DNA of 64,000 nt, taken from the NCBI GenBank assembly GCA_026391455.1, contig JAPLEH010000009.1:1-64000 (forward strand). The letters run 5' to 3'. The notes below the pieces were generated by a model, which had not been told where the DNA came from, did no database searches, and saw nothing but the letters and a program-made list of their open reading frames with translations. This stretch comes from Bacteroidota bacterium. GTDB lineage: Bacteria; Bacteroidota; Bacteroidia; Chitinophagales; Chitinophagaceae. Within the stretch, counting starts at the first letter, position 1. Each line of letters opens with the position of its first letter. Of this stretch, positions 36,401 through 45,788 are shown piece after piece. The translations under genes and the position numbers were made by a program.

Positions 36401-37396
36401 ATGAAAAATTATATACCCAAAAGCACTAAACCTGCTCGTATCCAAAAATTAATAAACGAAGCACTTGATATTCTCGAAAATGTTGGGATTCCATTTGAAA
36501 AAAAGACCCCAAAAGGCCTGCAAAGTATGGCTATGGCCTTTTTAGCGGTAGCGGGAGTAACAAAATCATGGAAAGAAGCCAAAGGATTGAAAGAAAATCG
36601 TCATTTAAAGACCAGAGATATAATCAAATTTATTAATGAAAATTTTGAAGAAAATATATCTCCTGGCTCATATGATGACATGAGGCGAAAACATTTAAAG
36701 TTGCCAGTTTTAGCTGATTTAATTTTAAATAGCGCAGATAATCCAAATGCAGCAACAAATGACCCTACCAGAGGATATACACTCAACAATGATTTTAAAT
36801 CACTATTGCTTTTTTATGGTACAAAAGATTGGCAAATTAAATTAAAGCTATTCAATAAAAACAGACCCTCACTTGAAGAGATTTTACAAAGAAAGAGGAA
36901 CTTAGTAAAAATCCCAATCATTCTTCCCGGAGGCCTCAAACTTGAATTATCACAAGGAGGACACAATCAGTTACAAAGAGAAATAATTGAGGAATTTTTG
37001 CCGCGCTTCGGCAATGGTTGTGAGGTTTTGTATATAGGAGATACCACTAACAAATACCTTATAAGAGACGATAAAAAATTACAAAACCTCGGCTTTTTTG
37101 AGTTGACACATGACTCACTTCCTGACATAGTCGCTTACGACAAAAAGAGAAATTGGCTTTTCTTAATTGAGGCATTTTATAGCTCCGGTGCTATGAGCGA
37201 AGAAAGAATATTCGAGTTAAAAAAGAGCCTGAAAAAGTGTACCGCGGGAATGATATTTATAACCGCATTTACATCAAAAAATGACTTCAAGAAAAACGCA
37301 ACTGAAATTGGCTGGGAAAGTGAAGTTTGGACAGCAGACAATCCCGAACATTTAATTCATTTTAACGGACACAAATTTCTTGGCCCTATGAGTTAA
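36401..37396 (+). CDS. BsuBI/PstI-type restriction endonuclease
   Basis: 331 residues. The C-terminal domain has VLYIGDTTNKYL, LPDIVAYDKKRNWLFLIEAF and SSGAMSEERI, the metal-binding PD...E block and conserved surroundings of the BsuBI/PstI family; the N-terminal 120 residues form the helical domain of that family (MAMAFLAVAGV, KTRDIIKFIN). BsuBI and PstI cut CTGCAG; family members with other specificities may exist, so the site is inference. Translationally close to the methyltransferase (eight bases). Note that the characterised CTGCAG partners are N6-adenine enzymes, while this partner is a C5 enzyme. Confidence 0.82.
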   Translation: MKNYIPKSTKPARIQKLINEALDILENVGIPFEKKTPKGLQSMAMAFLAVAGVTKSWKEAKGLKENRHLKTRDIIKFINENFEENISPGSYDDMRRKHLKLPVLADLILNSADNPNAATNDPTRGYTLNNDFKSLLLFYGTKDWQIKLKLFNKNRPSLEEILQRKRNLVKIPIILPGGLKLELSQGGHNQLQREIIEEFLPRFGNGCEVLYIGDTTNKYLIRDDKKLQNLGFFELTHDSLPDIVAYDKKRNWLFLIEAFYSSGAMSEERIFELKKSLKKCTAGMIFITAFTSKNDFKKNATEIGWESEVWTADNPEHLIHFNGHKFLGPMS

Positions 37397-37513
37397 ATCC
37401 ATAAAAATCATCAGTTTTATACCATTCGATATCTAACTAAGTTAGATCTGCCATTTCTTTTGCATAATAATGATTTCATGCTACAGGTAAATTCCTGAAA
37501 GAAGTTACAAATA

Positions 37514-37596
37514 ATGTTGTACACCAAAACAAAGTCTTTACTCTGTGATCTGCAAAGTCAATATTCCAAATCATATCAAAAGGTGAGCCTATTGAA
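37514..37596 (+). pseudogene. Displaced N-terminus of the Fic gene
   Basis: ATG 37514 opens LYTKTKSLLCDLQSQYSKSY, which looks like a genuine Fic N-terminus, then leaves the Fic frame. Adding one A to the AAAA run at 37578-37581 would join it to GEPIEMDSFIKHKRMGVSY of the downstream frame. Confidence 0.5.
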
Positions 37597-38205
37597 ATGG
37601 ATTCTTTCATTAAACATAAACGGATGGGGGTTTCCTATCAGCCCGACTATACCCGAAAAACAGATGACTTGTATGATGCCTATATTTTTGCGCAGCAACA
37701 TTTGCTGTCCAGAGATAATATACGGAAGGCGCACAGGATGTTAACCAAACATATTTTGCATGAAACCAGCCAGGGCACATTAAGAAAAGGGAATATGTAT
37801 GTTATTACCGAAGATGGTAAAATTGAATATGTGGCCGTATCTCCGGATAAAGTAGCGGCTGAAATGGAAAAGTTCTATGCGGATCTAGACACCTTACTGA
37901 AGACAGATATATCCTTTCAAGAAATATTTTTCTTCGCCTCACTCCTTCACCTTGTATTTGTAAAAATTCATCCCTTTGAAGATGGGAATGGCCGCACGGC
38001 CCGTTTACTGGAAAAATGGTTTCTGGCGCAGAAATTGGGCGCGAATGCATGGTTCATAGAATCGGAAAAATATTATTATTCGCAACACCATCTGTACTAT
38101 ACAAATATCCGCAAACTGGGCCTGGAATATGATTTTTTGGATTACACGAAAGCATTGCCATTTTTACAAATGTTGCCTCAATCGCTTTCAGTAAATAATT
38201 CATAA
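37597..38205 (+). CDS. Fic-family protein (AMP-transferase type)
   Basis: 202 residues. The Fic core motif HPFEDGNGRTAR (catalytic His125) is complete, with a preceding helical segment ISFQEIFFFASLLHLVFVKI. Fic enzymes attach AMP or another nucleotide part to target proteins. No separate Fic-inhibiting antitoxin gene and no clear inhibitory (S/T)xxxE(G/N) motif is seen in this part. The reading frame probably lost its first 29 codons or so through a one-base change near 37580. It follows a restriction-modification pair, a common place for Fic genes. Confidence 0.8.
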   Translation: MDSFIKHKRMGVSYQPDYTRKTDDLYDAYIFAQQHLLSRDNIRKAHRMLTKHILHETSQGTLRKGNMYVITEDGKIEYVAVSPDKVAAEMEKFYADLDTLLKTDISFQEIFFFASLLHLVFVKIHPFEDGNGRTARLLEKWFLAQKLGANAWFIESEKYYYSQHHLYYTNIRKLGLEYDFLDYTKALPFLQMLPQSLSVNNS

Positions 38206-38256
38206 AACCAGGAGGCTGGTGAGCGAATAATTATTTTCTAATTTTCCTCCGGCTTA

Positions 38257-39360
38257 CTACTCCCCCAACCGCTTTCTCCAAAACGGAGCATCCGCCCATC
38301 TTTTCTCTTCGCCATACCATTGTTCCAGGTGCCGTTGGTATGCCTGCTTAATGGACTGTATGGAATGGATATAGTCGTTAAAATCGGTACAGGCTCCAGA
38401 CAAATAGCGGTAACTGTTTTCGGCAGCAGCCAGCCCTGTATAGAGTGCATTAAATATTCCCTGCGATGATAAAGGATCAAAACCGAGTGCCGCATCGCCC
38501 GTTGCCAGCCAACCTTCCCCGGCACAGGGCTGCAGGTAAGATGAATTCGCTGCGGTAGTGCCATGTATCAGCTCAAGCGGATTCGTACAAAAATGAGTGA
38601 GTGAAATATGCCTGCTCAACTGTGTTTGCTGTTGCAATCGCTGCCAAAAATCTTGAGGACTACGCAACCAGGTATTATCGTTTTGTTCATTGTCGGTATG
38701 AAAAGAAATGATACGCTTCCCCGCTGTAAGCGGCGCCGTGTACCACCAGCCATTTTCTTCTGATTGTATATAACTCAACCCCTGCGGATTGACAATATCA
38801 TCCTTTCCAATTACCCATCCGCATATTAATGAATCCGTTTGTATTCTGTTTGCCCCCAGCCTTCTGGCCACCGATGACTGTCGCCCCCCGGCATCAATTA
38901 ATAAGCGGGTGTCGATCTCCAATGTTTCATTATTCTTACTTACCGTTATTCGCCAATTCTTAGAAGGAAGTTGTACCGCCTCTTCCAGTTTTACCCCAGA
39001 CCAACATTCTGCACCCCGTTCTTTTGCTTTCTGCTGCATCCATCGTTCAAACTGTTGCCGGTTGATATGCCAGCCATGCCCATCAGGATCACGCAAAAAA
39101 TCGGTTTCTTTCAATTCATCGGAGCCCCATCTTGACTGATTGCCATAATGAGGCAAATGGCCTTGCCGGATAAAATCATCCCAAAGCCCCATATCCTTTA
39201 TCAATTTATTAGCCGCCGGTGGTAACGATTCACCGGCTTTTGGCATCCGTTCGGGCATACGATCTATCACCAACACCCGATAATTTGGTGCCAGGTTAAG
39301 CGCATAACTGCATCCCGCAGGTCCGGCACCCACCACTACTGCATCTGTTGTAATCATCAA
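38257..39360 (-). CDS. LodB-like FAD-dependent maturase of the quinoprotein oxidase
   Basis: 367 residues. N-terminal FAD motif VVVGAGPAGCSYALNL, then GESLPPAANKLI (substrate loop), LLIDAGGRQSSVARRLGA and GWLATGDAALGFDPLSSQGI (the second FAD motif). This places it in the flavin monooxygenase/halogenase-like group, and position decides the rest: it begins six bases after the LodA-like gene. LodB proteins are required for forming the cysteine tryptophylquinone cofactor of LodA. Function by context and family; no signal peptide. Confidence 0.8.
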   Translation of the reverse strand: MMITTDAVVVGAGPAGCSYALNLAPNYRVLVIDRMPERMPKAGESLPPAANKLIKDMGLWDDFIRQGHLPHYGNQSRWGSDELKETDFLRDPDGHGWHINRQQFERWMQQKAKERGAECWSGVKLEEAVQLPSKNWRITVSKNNETLEIDTRLLIDAGGRQSSVARRLGANRIQTDSLICGWVIGKDDIVNPQGLSYIQSEENGWWYTAPLTAGKRIISFHTDNEQNDNTWLRSPQDFWQRLQQQTQLSRHISLTHFCTNPLELIHGTTAANSSYLQPCAGEGWLATGDAALGFDPLSSQGIFNALYTGLAAAENSYRYLSGACTDFNDYIHSIQSIKQAYQRHLEQWYGEEKRWADAPFWRKRLGE

Positions 39361-39366
39361 TCAATG

Positions 39367-42252
39367 TTAAGATTGCCGGAAACGTCGTACTTTATCAATG
39401 AGCCGCAGATCAAATACATCGGGGGCATCTTCCACCGTTTGCATTTTTACCTGCAAGGGTTTCATATTATTGCTCAATGGTTGCTGCTTTTTCATTTCCT
39501 CCACTTCCATTACTGCTGGAAATAATGGATCATCCGGTAAGCCCGGCATTACTTCCACGATACCCAGTTCATCAAAATGTGCAATCATATAATTGATCTG
39601 GAATGTATATCCTTTATCCAGATGTAAAGGTGCTAACCAACTGGCTCGGTTTGCAAATGCCTGCAGCCGCAACCCGGGATCCAGGTCTGTATCCATCACA
39701 ATTTTGTAGGCTTCTGCTGTCATTACCTGATTGGGAACCCGCGCAGGCCAGAAGGTGGGTACATATGGATCGTAGGTGGTATCATAACCCGAACGGCAAC
39801 TGGCTGTATCGGTTTGCCAGGGTACTGCCATCCACCGCGTAATACCTCCGGGTACTTGTCCCCCGGACAAGGGGCTGTTGGGTAATGAAATCACATCGCT
39901 GTTGAGTATGGCTCCATAATTCGGCTCGATCCAATTTTCCGGCGCATGCTGCAGCCGGAATGCGGATTTATACATACTGGCGGTACGCAATGGCCAGGTC
40001 ATTTCACAACCCGGATGAAATGCATCGGCCAGACAAAATTCCATGGCAGCACGCGTGAGCATATCGGGCTGATCCTGCACAGGCACTTCTTCCAATGTGC
40101 GCGGATATTTATAATTCGCATCATAATCTGGAATAAAATCTCCTGCTGCCCACTGATCCAAAAAACGCAATTGTGTATCTGTGAGAAATGCGTGCTGCCG
40201 CGGTGTATGGGCCGCAGGAATATTCATTGCATCTCCATACAACCATGGGAAAGGTGCCGGAGACCAGGAGTCCACATCACCGTGTCTGAAATGATTGGCG
40301 AGTACTTTTCGGGTTTCATTATATGCCGGTGAAGGTGTGCTTAATTTCGCTACCCATTCCGGTGTACTGAAATCAAATACTCCGTTGTGTCCAAAGGCCG
40401 CAGCGAATCCCGCATTCACCCATTGCAAGCGGTGCATCCGCTCAAAGATCGGATAGATATCATGCAGGTAAGATGGTCTTGCAGGTGTTGGCAATAATTT
40501 ATTCTGAATGGCCACATCCCGCATCAGATCCCACATAGTGCGTACCGATTTTTGCAAAGGCGCATAGTTAGGTGGCGCAGTTACCACCCAGGCCGGCTCC
40601 ACTTCCAGTTTTTTACCATTGTATTCAACGGTAGCAGTAACCGGTCCGTCCGATACATCGTCATGCCATCCATCATTATTGGCAAAGGTTACTGCCTTCG
40701 TGCCATCATAGGAGGCGGACTTGCCATGTCCTCCCAATACAATTAAACGACCATCACTGTCAGTACGAACCTCACCGAGGTACACATCCTTTTTCATGAA
40801 CTGACCCGAGAGTGGCTTACTGGTTTTATTTTTTCCGGAGATCTTCACTTTACCTGCATCGATACTTAATTGATTCCGATCCGCAACCTGCGGATTTCTC
40901 AATAAAGAAGGCGGTGCATCTTTTGCTTCGGGAATATCGAGTGCCAACTGAAACTGATACCAGGACGCTTTATGATTGGCCAGATGTACATGCCAGGTTA
41001 TGTCTGCATCGGAAGCGGTGAGTTCCTTTACCGCTTTTCCTTTTGCATTCAATCCATATATCCTGAAGCGTGCTGCCTGCCGTTTAATGGCTCCTTTTGC
41101 ATCCCGGTAAAATCCGGGTTGCTCTGGCAGCGGCTCGGCTACTTCGGGCCCGATAAAAAATTCCTTTTCACTGTTACCCACTCTGCAAATACCAATGGGC
41201 GGATATATGGCTGCGGTAAGAATGGTCTGATCATCGTCTTCCTCCCTTTCCGTTTTTTCTTCTGCTCCTGCGGGTATAGCAGGGTGAACCGGCTCACGGG
41301 TGGAGATACCATTTGCCGTATGTCTCTTCACAGCAGATGCTTCATACACCACTTTTCTTGCTTGTGAAATACTGCCCTGTGGTTCATGTTCGGCAAGACT
41401 ATGCCAGGGATTAAAGGCGAGGTTTTCACCATACTCCGCCTGACCCGGCGCACATATATCCTGTTGGGGTAAATGTAATGTGGCGATATGCACCGGCACA
41501 CTGGCTGTCTCACTCCATTGTACCGTGGCCTTATCGAGCGGCATCGTTTTAGGATTGGTACGAAACTGTACCATAAAGCGGAAGGAGGCCGGGCCTTTGC
41601 GTAAACGGTTTTGGAGGTCCAGTGCCAGATAATTCGGATTATTGAATGGTTCACCGGCAGGCTGATCTATGGGTTCCAATTTATACTTTACATACCGGTC
41701 TTTACCAAATGAGTACGGCAGGCCGCTCCAATAATTGGTGGTCAACGAACTCGCCACTATTTTTTCCATTTCATCCAGAATACGTTTTGTTTCGGGATGT
41801 GCAGCGAGATAGGGATCATAATTCCCATCGATCACGCCGGCCTTGGTAAATTCCGCCATATCCTTTGCGGTATCTACAAAGAACACATCATGGTTCTGCA
41901 TCAGAAAATCCTGCGTCTCTCCATCTCCCAGTAATTTCTTTCCTTTTACACCAAAGAGTTTAATTCCAATTCCACAAGTTGTTTTCAAATCAGGAGTTGT
42001 AGGTGTTGTATCACTGGAAAAACGCACCCAGGCGTCCAGTTTTTTGTATTTGAAAACACCCACCCGCAATTCTTTTGGCAGATCGCTTCGCATTTCGAAG
42101 TATCCATGTGCCACACCATGTGGCTTGAGGAATACAGGTCTGCGGGCTGGTTTCTGACCGAGATTAATTCTGTTTTGTTGTACAATGTCAACAAACATTT
42201 CCTTGAGCTGCTCAGTGGGAGTCTTTTTGTCCCAATTCTTATTTTTACTCAT
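39367..42252 (-). CDS. Fusion of a catalase-like domain and a LodA-like CTQ oxidase
   Basis: 961 residues in two parts. Residues 1-320 are a catalase-like (SrpA-type) domain: RRPVFLKPHGVAHGYFEM, WVRFSSDTTPTTPDLK, GIGIKLFGVKGKKLLG, QDFLMQNHDVFF and ARKVVYEASAVKR (candidate proximal Tyr303). The position of the distal His is Phe41. From about 341 a LodA-like domain follows: IYPPIGICRVGNS, the cofactor Cys749 in HPGCEMTW and Trp807 in GGITRWMAVPWQTDTASCRS. LodA-type enzymes oxidise amino acids and release hydrogen peroxide. Ordinary LodA proteins are about 650-700 residues, so the N-terminal third is extra. Substrate unknown. Confidence 0.85.
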   Translation of the reverse strand: MSKNKNWDKKTPTEQLKEMFVDIVQQNRINLGQKPARRPVFLKPHGVAHGYFEMRSDLPKELRVGVFKYKKLDAWVRFSSDTTPTTPDLKTTCGIGIKLFGVKGKKLLGDGETQDFLMQNHDVFFVDTAKDMAEFTKAGVIDGNYDPYLAAHPETKRILDEMEKIVASSLTTNYWSGLPYSFGKDRYVKYKLEPIDQPAGEPFNNPNYLALDLQNRLRKGPASFRFMVQFRTNPKTMPLDKATVQWSETASVPVHIATLHLPQQDICAPGQAEYGENLAFNPWHSLAEHEPQGSISQARKVVYEASAVKRHTANGISTREPVHPAIPAGAEEKTEREEDDDQTILTAAIYPPIGICRVGNSEKEFFIGPEVAEPLPEQPGFYRDAKGAIKRQAARFRIYGLNAKGKAVKELTASDADITWHVHLANHKASWYQFQLALDIPEAKDAPPSLLRNPQVADRNQLSIDAGKVKISGKNKTSKPLSGQFMKKDVYLGEVRTDSDGRLIVLGGHGKSASYDGTKAVTFANNDGWHDDVSDGPVTATVEYNGKKLEVEPAWVVTAPPNYAPLQKSVRTMWDLMRDVAIQNKLLPTPARPSYLHDIYPIFERMHRLQWVNAGFAAAFGHNGVFDFSTPEWVAKLSTPSPAYNETRKVLANHFRHGDVDSWSPAPFPWLYGDAMNIPAAHTPRQHAFLTDTQLRFLDQWAAGDFIPDYDANYKYPRTLEEVPVQDQPDMLTRAAMEFCLADAFHPGCEMTWPLRTASMYKSAFRLQHAPENWIEPNYGAILNSDVISLPNSPLSGGQVPGGITRWMAVPWQTDTASCRSGYDTTYDPYVPTFWPARVPNQVMTAEAYKIVMDTDLDPGLRLQAFANRASWLAPLHLDKGYTFQINYMIAHFDELGIVEVMPGLPDDPLFPAVMEVEEMKKQQPLSNNMKPLQVKMQTVEDAPDVFDLRLIDKVRRFRQS

Positions 42253-42721
42253 AGTATAAGTTCCCTACTCATAAGGCTTTTCGGGTAACGCCGGTGGTTT
42301 GTAATTCGATGTATGAAGAGCTTTATAAATGCTGCAATTACACTACACATGCTGGAACAAAGGGTATGCGGATCCGAAACGGGAAGTAAAACGGGCACTT
42401 ATCTGGCACTCATTTTCGGATAATCATTGCAATCTATCCTATTTAATACGGGATGGCAATACCATAAATTGGTTATTTTTTGAAGTATCAGGCTTTTTAT
42501 ACCCTGAAAAATAAGTGCTTCTCCCTATGGCCGGGCCGGCAGGAAAACCAGATGAAAATAAATCATCCTAAAAAAAGGAATAGTTTACGTAGTATCAACA
42601 GCGTTTTAGAAACGGGATTGTTTCAAATGTTGTCAAATCGTATCACCTATTCCTTTCATTACTCCTTTTATGGGAACAAGAAATAATTGACCGGTTCTAT
42701 TTTATGATCGGTGAAAGGTTA
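42253..42721. other. Gene-free spacer of 469 bases
   Basis: AT-rich, no coding frame with protein-like character (a 61-codon frame at 42329-42514 has no recognisable features). No clear promoter for the LodA gene and no strong terminator. Confidence 0.5.
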
Positions 42722-44278
42722 TCACTGGGTTCTGCGTTTCAAATTGGAACTGTATTTCTTTTTGATCACATCCTCCACCTGTACCCCGCTGATCTTACTC
42801 TCCAGCCAGGAGATTACATCCAGGTATACAAAGGCGCGGCTTTCGAGGGGATTGCCTTCGTATTTTTTGAGTTTGAGCAATAGTTTTTCAAATTCCGGTT
42901 TTAGCGCATGGGCCCCCACACGGAAGGATCGGCGCAAAAAGGCAAACATCTCATCCTCCACTTTACTCAGATTCTCCATACGGGCCATATAGCGGTATAC
43001 CGATTTGATAAGGTATTCGAGCAGATCGAAATTGCCCAGTTCATAATGCGCGATCAGGTGCAGCAGGCGGGCATAGCATTGCAGGTCGGTACGCAGATCC
43101 CCCTTCTGGTTGATGATGCGGTTGAGGTAATCAATGGCTTTTTCATTATCGCCACTGCCAAAATACAGACAAGCAATCTTATAATAAAATACCAGCACCC
43201 GATGTGTGTCAAGATACAGCCCGTATTCTTTCAGCATGGCTTCCAGGAAGGGAACGAGGCGCAATCCCTTCGTGAATTTGCCCTGCAGAAAATATAAATT
43301 TATCCTGGCCGTATAGAGATACTGATAGGCCAGTATACGGTCGTTTTCATTTTGCTGCAAAAATTTCTGCCGGGTAAACTGTTCAAACTGACGAATACGC
43401 ACCGCCAGTTTTTCTGCATTGAGCAAAATAAAATCAGCCCCCATCAGGTTGTGCATGCCTTTGATATAAGCAGCCGTTTCCACTTTTACCAGATCCGGGA
43501 ATTCTTCGAAGAGGCTTACCCATTTTTGCGAATAGCGGTAATAAGGCAAAAAATCCTGGCGGATAAATGCATACCATACCTGGCATTGAAAAAAATACAG
43601 CCGTTCATAAAAACCGGATTCGCGCTTATCCATCGCCGGTAGTTGCTTTTCAAAATAAGCCCGGAGGCTTTTTACATCTTTCTCATTGCGCGCATGGCCA
43701 TGCTGTATATACCAACTGTAGAGTTGAAGGGAAAGATTGGATAATTTGCTCACCAGAGAAAGCCGTTCATTGATCTGGTCCGACTCAGCCGACAACTGAT
43801 CGGCGCGGTCCTGCATACTGCGGGTGATAAAAAGTGTCTCAATTTTCTTTTCAAAAAAAAGCGCCTGTTGAATATAGGTGAGTTGCTGATGGGTCCGTGC
43901 CGTTTCCTTCAGCCGGTCGAGCACTTTGAGACTTTGCAGGTAAAGCCCTTTATTGTACAAAATACGCGCATGGTCCATTTGTTCATGCAGGTGAATATCA
44001 ATATTGTCTTCGTCTTTGATGAGCCGCAGGCTGGACAGGATCTGCTTATACAAGTGGGCCTTGATATTCGACAATTGCTGCTTCTTGATACCCCGGGCCC
44101 GGGTGAGCAACAATTTCTCATCGTATTCATTCATCCGGTCGAGTGCATCAAAGAGTTGAATGATCTTCAGGTCACCGCTGTCTGAGTTACGCTTCACATA
44201 GAGCTTAAAATTGCGTTTCTCGCTCTTTTCGAGCGATTTAACAAGCTGAAACAAGGCATCGGCGGGACGGTTGGACAT
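42722..44278 (-). CDS. Large helical hypothetical protein, TPR-like
   Basis: 518 residues, almost entirely helical with repeating Tyr/Leu/Ala patterns such as ACLYFGSGDNEKAIDYLNRI, typical of TPR-like solenoids. No signal peptide or membrane helix, so cytosolic. Conserved-looking N-terminus SNRPADALFQLVKSLEKSEK with a KRNFKLYVKRN segment. The family is known to me only as a conserved protein of Chitinophaga relatives; no function is established. Divergent from leuA with 250 bases between. Confidence 0.65.
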   Translation of the reverse strand: MSNRPADALFQLVKSLEKSEKRNFKLYVKRNSDSGDLKIIQLFDALDRMNEYDEKLLLTRARGIKKQQLSNIKAHLYKQILSSLRLIKDEDNIDIHLHEQMDHARILYNKGLYLQSLKVLDRLKETARTHQQLTYIQQALFFEKKIETLFITRSMQDRADQLSAESDQINERLSLVSKLSNLSLQLYSWYIQHGHARNEKDVKSLRAYFEKQLPAMDKRESGFYERLYFFQCQVWYAFIRQDFLPYYRYSQKWVSLFEEFPDLVKVETAAYIKGMHNLMGADFILLNAEKLAVRIRQFEQFTRQKFLQQNENDRILAYQYLYTARINLYFLQGKFTKGLRLVPFLEAMLKEYGLYLDTHRVLVFYYKIACLYFGSGDNEKAIDYLNRIINQKGDLRTDLQCYARLLHLIAHYELGNFDLLEYLIKSVYRYMARMENLSKVEDEMFAFLRRSFRVGAHALKPEFEKLLLKLKKYEGNPLESRAFVYLDVISWLESKISGVQVEDVIKKKYSSNLKRRTQ

Positions 44279-44391
44279 CGTAATTCAGAAATTTTAAAAT
44301 CCTTTACTGGCAAGGGTTTCAGGCGAAATACCCCCTTTTAAGCAATGTAATTCTGCACACAATATGATTTCCCCCGGCCCCGGTCCGGGCT

Positions 44392-44399
44392 TAATTTAG
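44392..44399 (+). promoter_or_regulatory. Candidate -7 element for leuA
   Basis: TAATTTAG, one base off TAnnTTTG. Transcription would start near 44403 and give an untranslated leader of about 125 nt. Confidence 0.35.
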
Positions 44400-44402
44400 A
44401 CG

Positions 44403-44501
44403 TGCAGGTTGTTTATCAATTTATTTATAGCAAGCAATACCACCTGTTACAATACTTTTTTAAGCGCGGTAACAGGTACAAAAATAAGCAGCCTGCATTT
44501 T
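44403..44501 (+). promoter_or_regulatory. Folded leader of the leu operon
   Basis: TGCAGG (44403-44408) pairs with CCTGCA (44492-44497), enclosing a nine-pair hairpin ACCTGTTAC/GTAACAGGT (44442-44450 with 44469-44477); the outer stem is followed by five T. This could act as a regulatory fold, but no leader peptide with clustered Leu codons was found, so the mechanism is open. Confidence 0.35.
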
Positions 44502-44528
44502 TAATCTCACCAATTTACCCATTTTATT

Positions 44529-45692
44529 ATGGCAGACCATAAGGTACACATCTTTGATACCACCCTCCGTGATGGAGAGCAGGTGCCGGGCTGTAAACTG
44601 AACAGCTCAGAAAAACTGGAACTCGCGCTGCAACTTGAATCACTCGGCGTGGATATCATCGAAGCCGGCTTCCCCATTTCCTCACCCGGCGATTTTGAAT
44701 CGGTAAGTCAGATTGCAAAAAGTATAAAGAATACAACCGTTTGTGCGCTCAGCCGCGCGGTGGAAAAAGATATTGAAGCCGCCGCGCAGGCATTGAAATA
44801 TGCCGTACGTCCACGGATTCATACCGGTATCGGTACATCGGATCTGCATATCAAAGCGAAATTCAATTCCACCCGTGATGAAATACTGGCCCGCGCCATT
44901 CAATGTGTGAAATGGGCACGCAACTATACCGATGATGTGGAGTTCTATGCAGAAGATGCGGGACGTACCGATAATGATTACCTCGCCCGTGTGATCGAAG
45001 CAGTGATCAAAGCCGGTGCCACCGTAGTGAATATTCCCGATACCACGGGCTATTGCCTTCCGCATCAATATGGGGAGAAGATCGCCTACCTGGTAAACAA
45101 TGTTCCGAATATTGATAAAGCGATCATCTCCTGTCATTGCCACAATGATCTGGGGCTCGCTACTGCCAACTCCATTGCCGGGGTGATCGCCGGTGCCCGC
45201 CAGATCGAATGTACCATCAACGGGCTGGGCGAAAGAGCCGGTAATACATCGCTCGAAGAAGTGGTGATGATCATGAAGCAGCACAAACACCTTGGCCTTT
45301 ATACCAATATTGTGGCCGAACAACTGAATCCCGTGAGCCGTCTGGTATCGGAAACGATGCGTATGCCGGTACAACCGAATAAAGCCATTGTGGGAAGTAA
45401 TGCCTTCTCTCATTCCTCCGGTATACACCAGGATGGATTTTTGAAAGATGCACAAACCTATGAGATCATAGCACCGGAAGAAGTGGGTGCCGACAGTTCA
45501 CGCATCGTGCTTACCGCCCGCAGCGGCCGCAGCGCCCTCGCCTACCGTTTTCAGAAATTAGGATTTCAGTTCGACCGCAATGATGTGGACGCACTCTATG
45601 CGGAATTTCTGCGGGTGGCCGACAGTAAAAAAGAAGTGGAAGACACCGACCTGACCGATATGGCCCAGCGCCACCAGGTGGCCGTGGACTGA
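44529..45692 (+). CDS. leuA: 2-isopropylmalate synthase (short form)
   Basis: 387 residues. It condenses acetyl-CoA with 2-oxoisovalerate, the first committed step to leucine. Motifs: [26 protein letters not shown] (metal ligands) and [15 protein letters not shown]. The TIM barrel is followed by only a subdomain ([22 protein letters not shown]); the C-terminal LeuA allosteric domain of the 500-residue enzymes is absent, so leucine feedback at this enzyme may be missing. First gene of leuACDB. Confidence 0.93.
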   Translation: MADHKVHIFDTTLRDGEQVPGCKLNSSEKLELALQLESLGVDIIEAGFPISSPGDFESVSQIAKSIKNTTVCALSRAVEKDIEAAAQALKYAVRPRIHTGIGTSDLHIKAKFNSTRDEILARAIQCVKWARNYTDDVEFYAEDAGRTDNDYLARVIEAVIKAGATVVNIPDTTGYCLPHQYGEKIAYLVNNVPNIDKAIISCHCHNDLGLATANSIAGVIAGARQIECTINGLGERAGNTSLEEVVMIMKQHKHLGLYTNIVAEQLNPVSRLVSETMRMPVQPNKAIVGSNAFSHSSGIHQDGFLKDAQTYEIIAPEEVGADSSRIVLTARSGRSALAYRFQKLGFQFDRNDVDALYAEFLRVADSKKEVEDTDLTDMAQRHQVAVD

Positions 45693-45788
45693 TATAACGG
45701 TAATGAATATGCGAAAATGACCGCTGCTGAGTAAAGAACTAAACGATGCAGTGTGCGACGCAACAGAAGATGATCAGTGAACAGGAAG

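Noticed and set aside
42329-42514. 61-codon frame in the LodA upstream spacer
   Set aside because: No protein-like composition, no promoter or ribosome site, no recognisable motif.
44403-44501. T-box or leucine leader peptide before leuA
   Set aside because: No T-box consensus and no open frame with clustered Leu codons; only a stem-loop could be supported.
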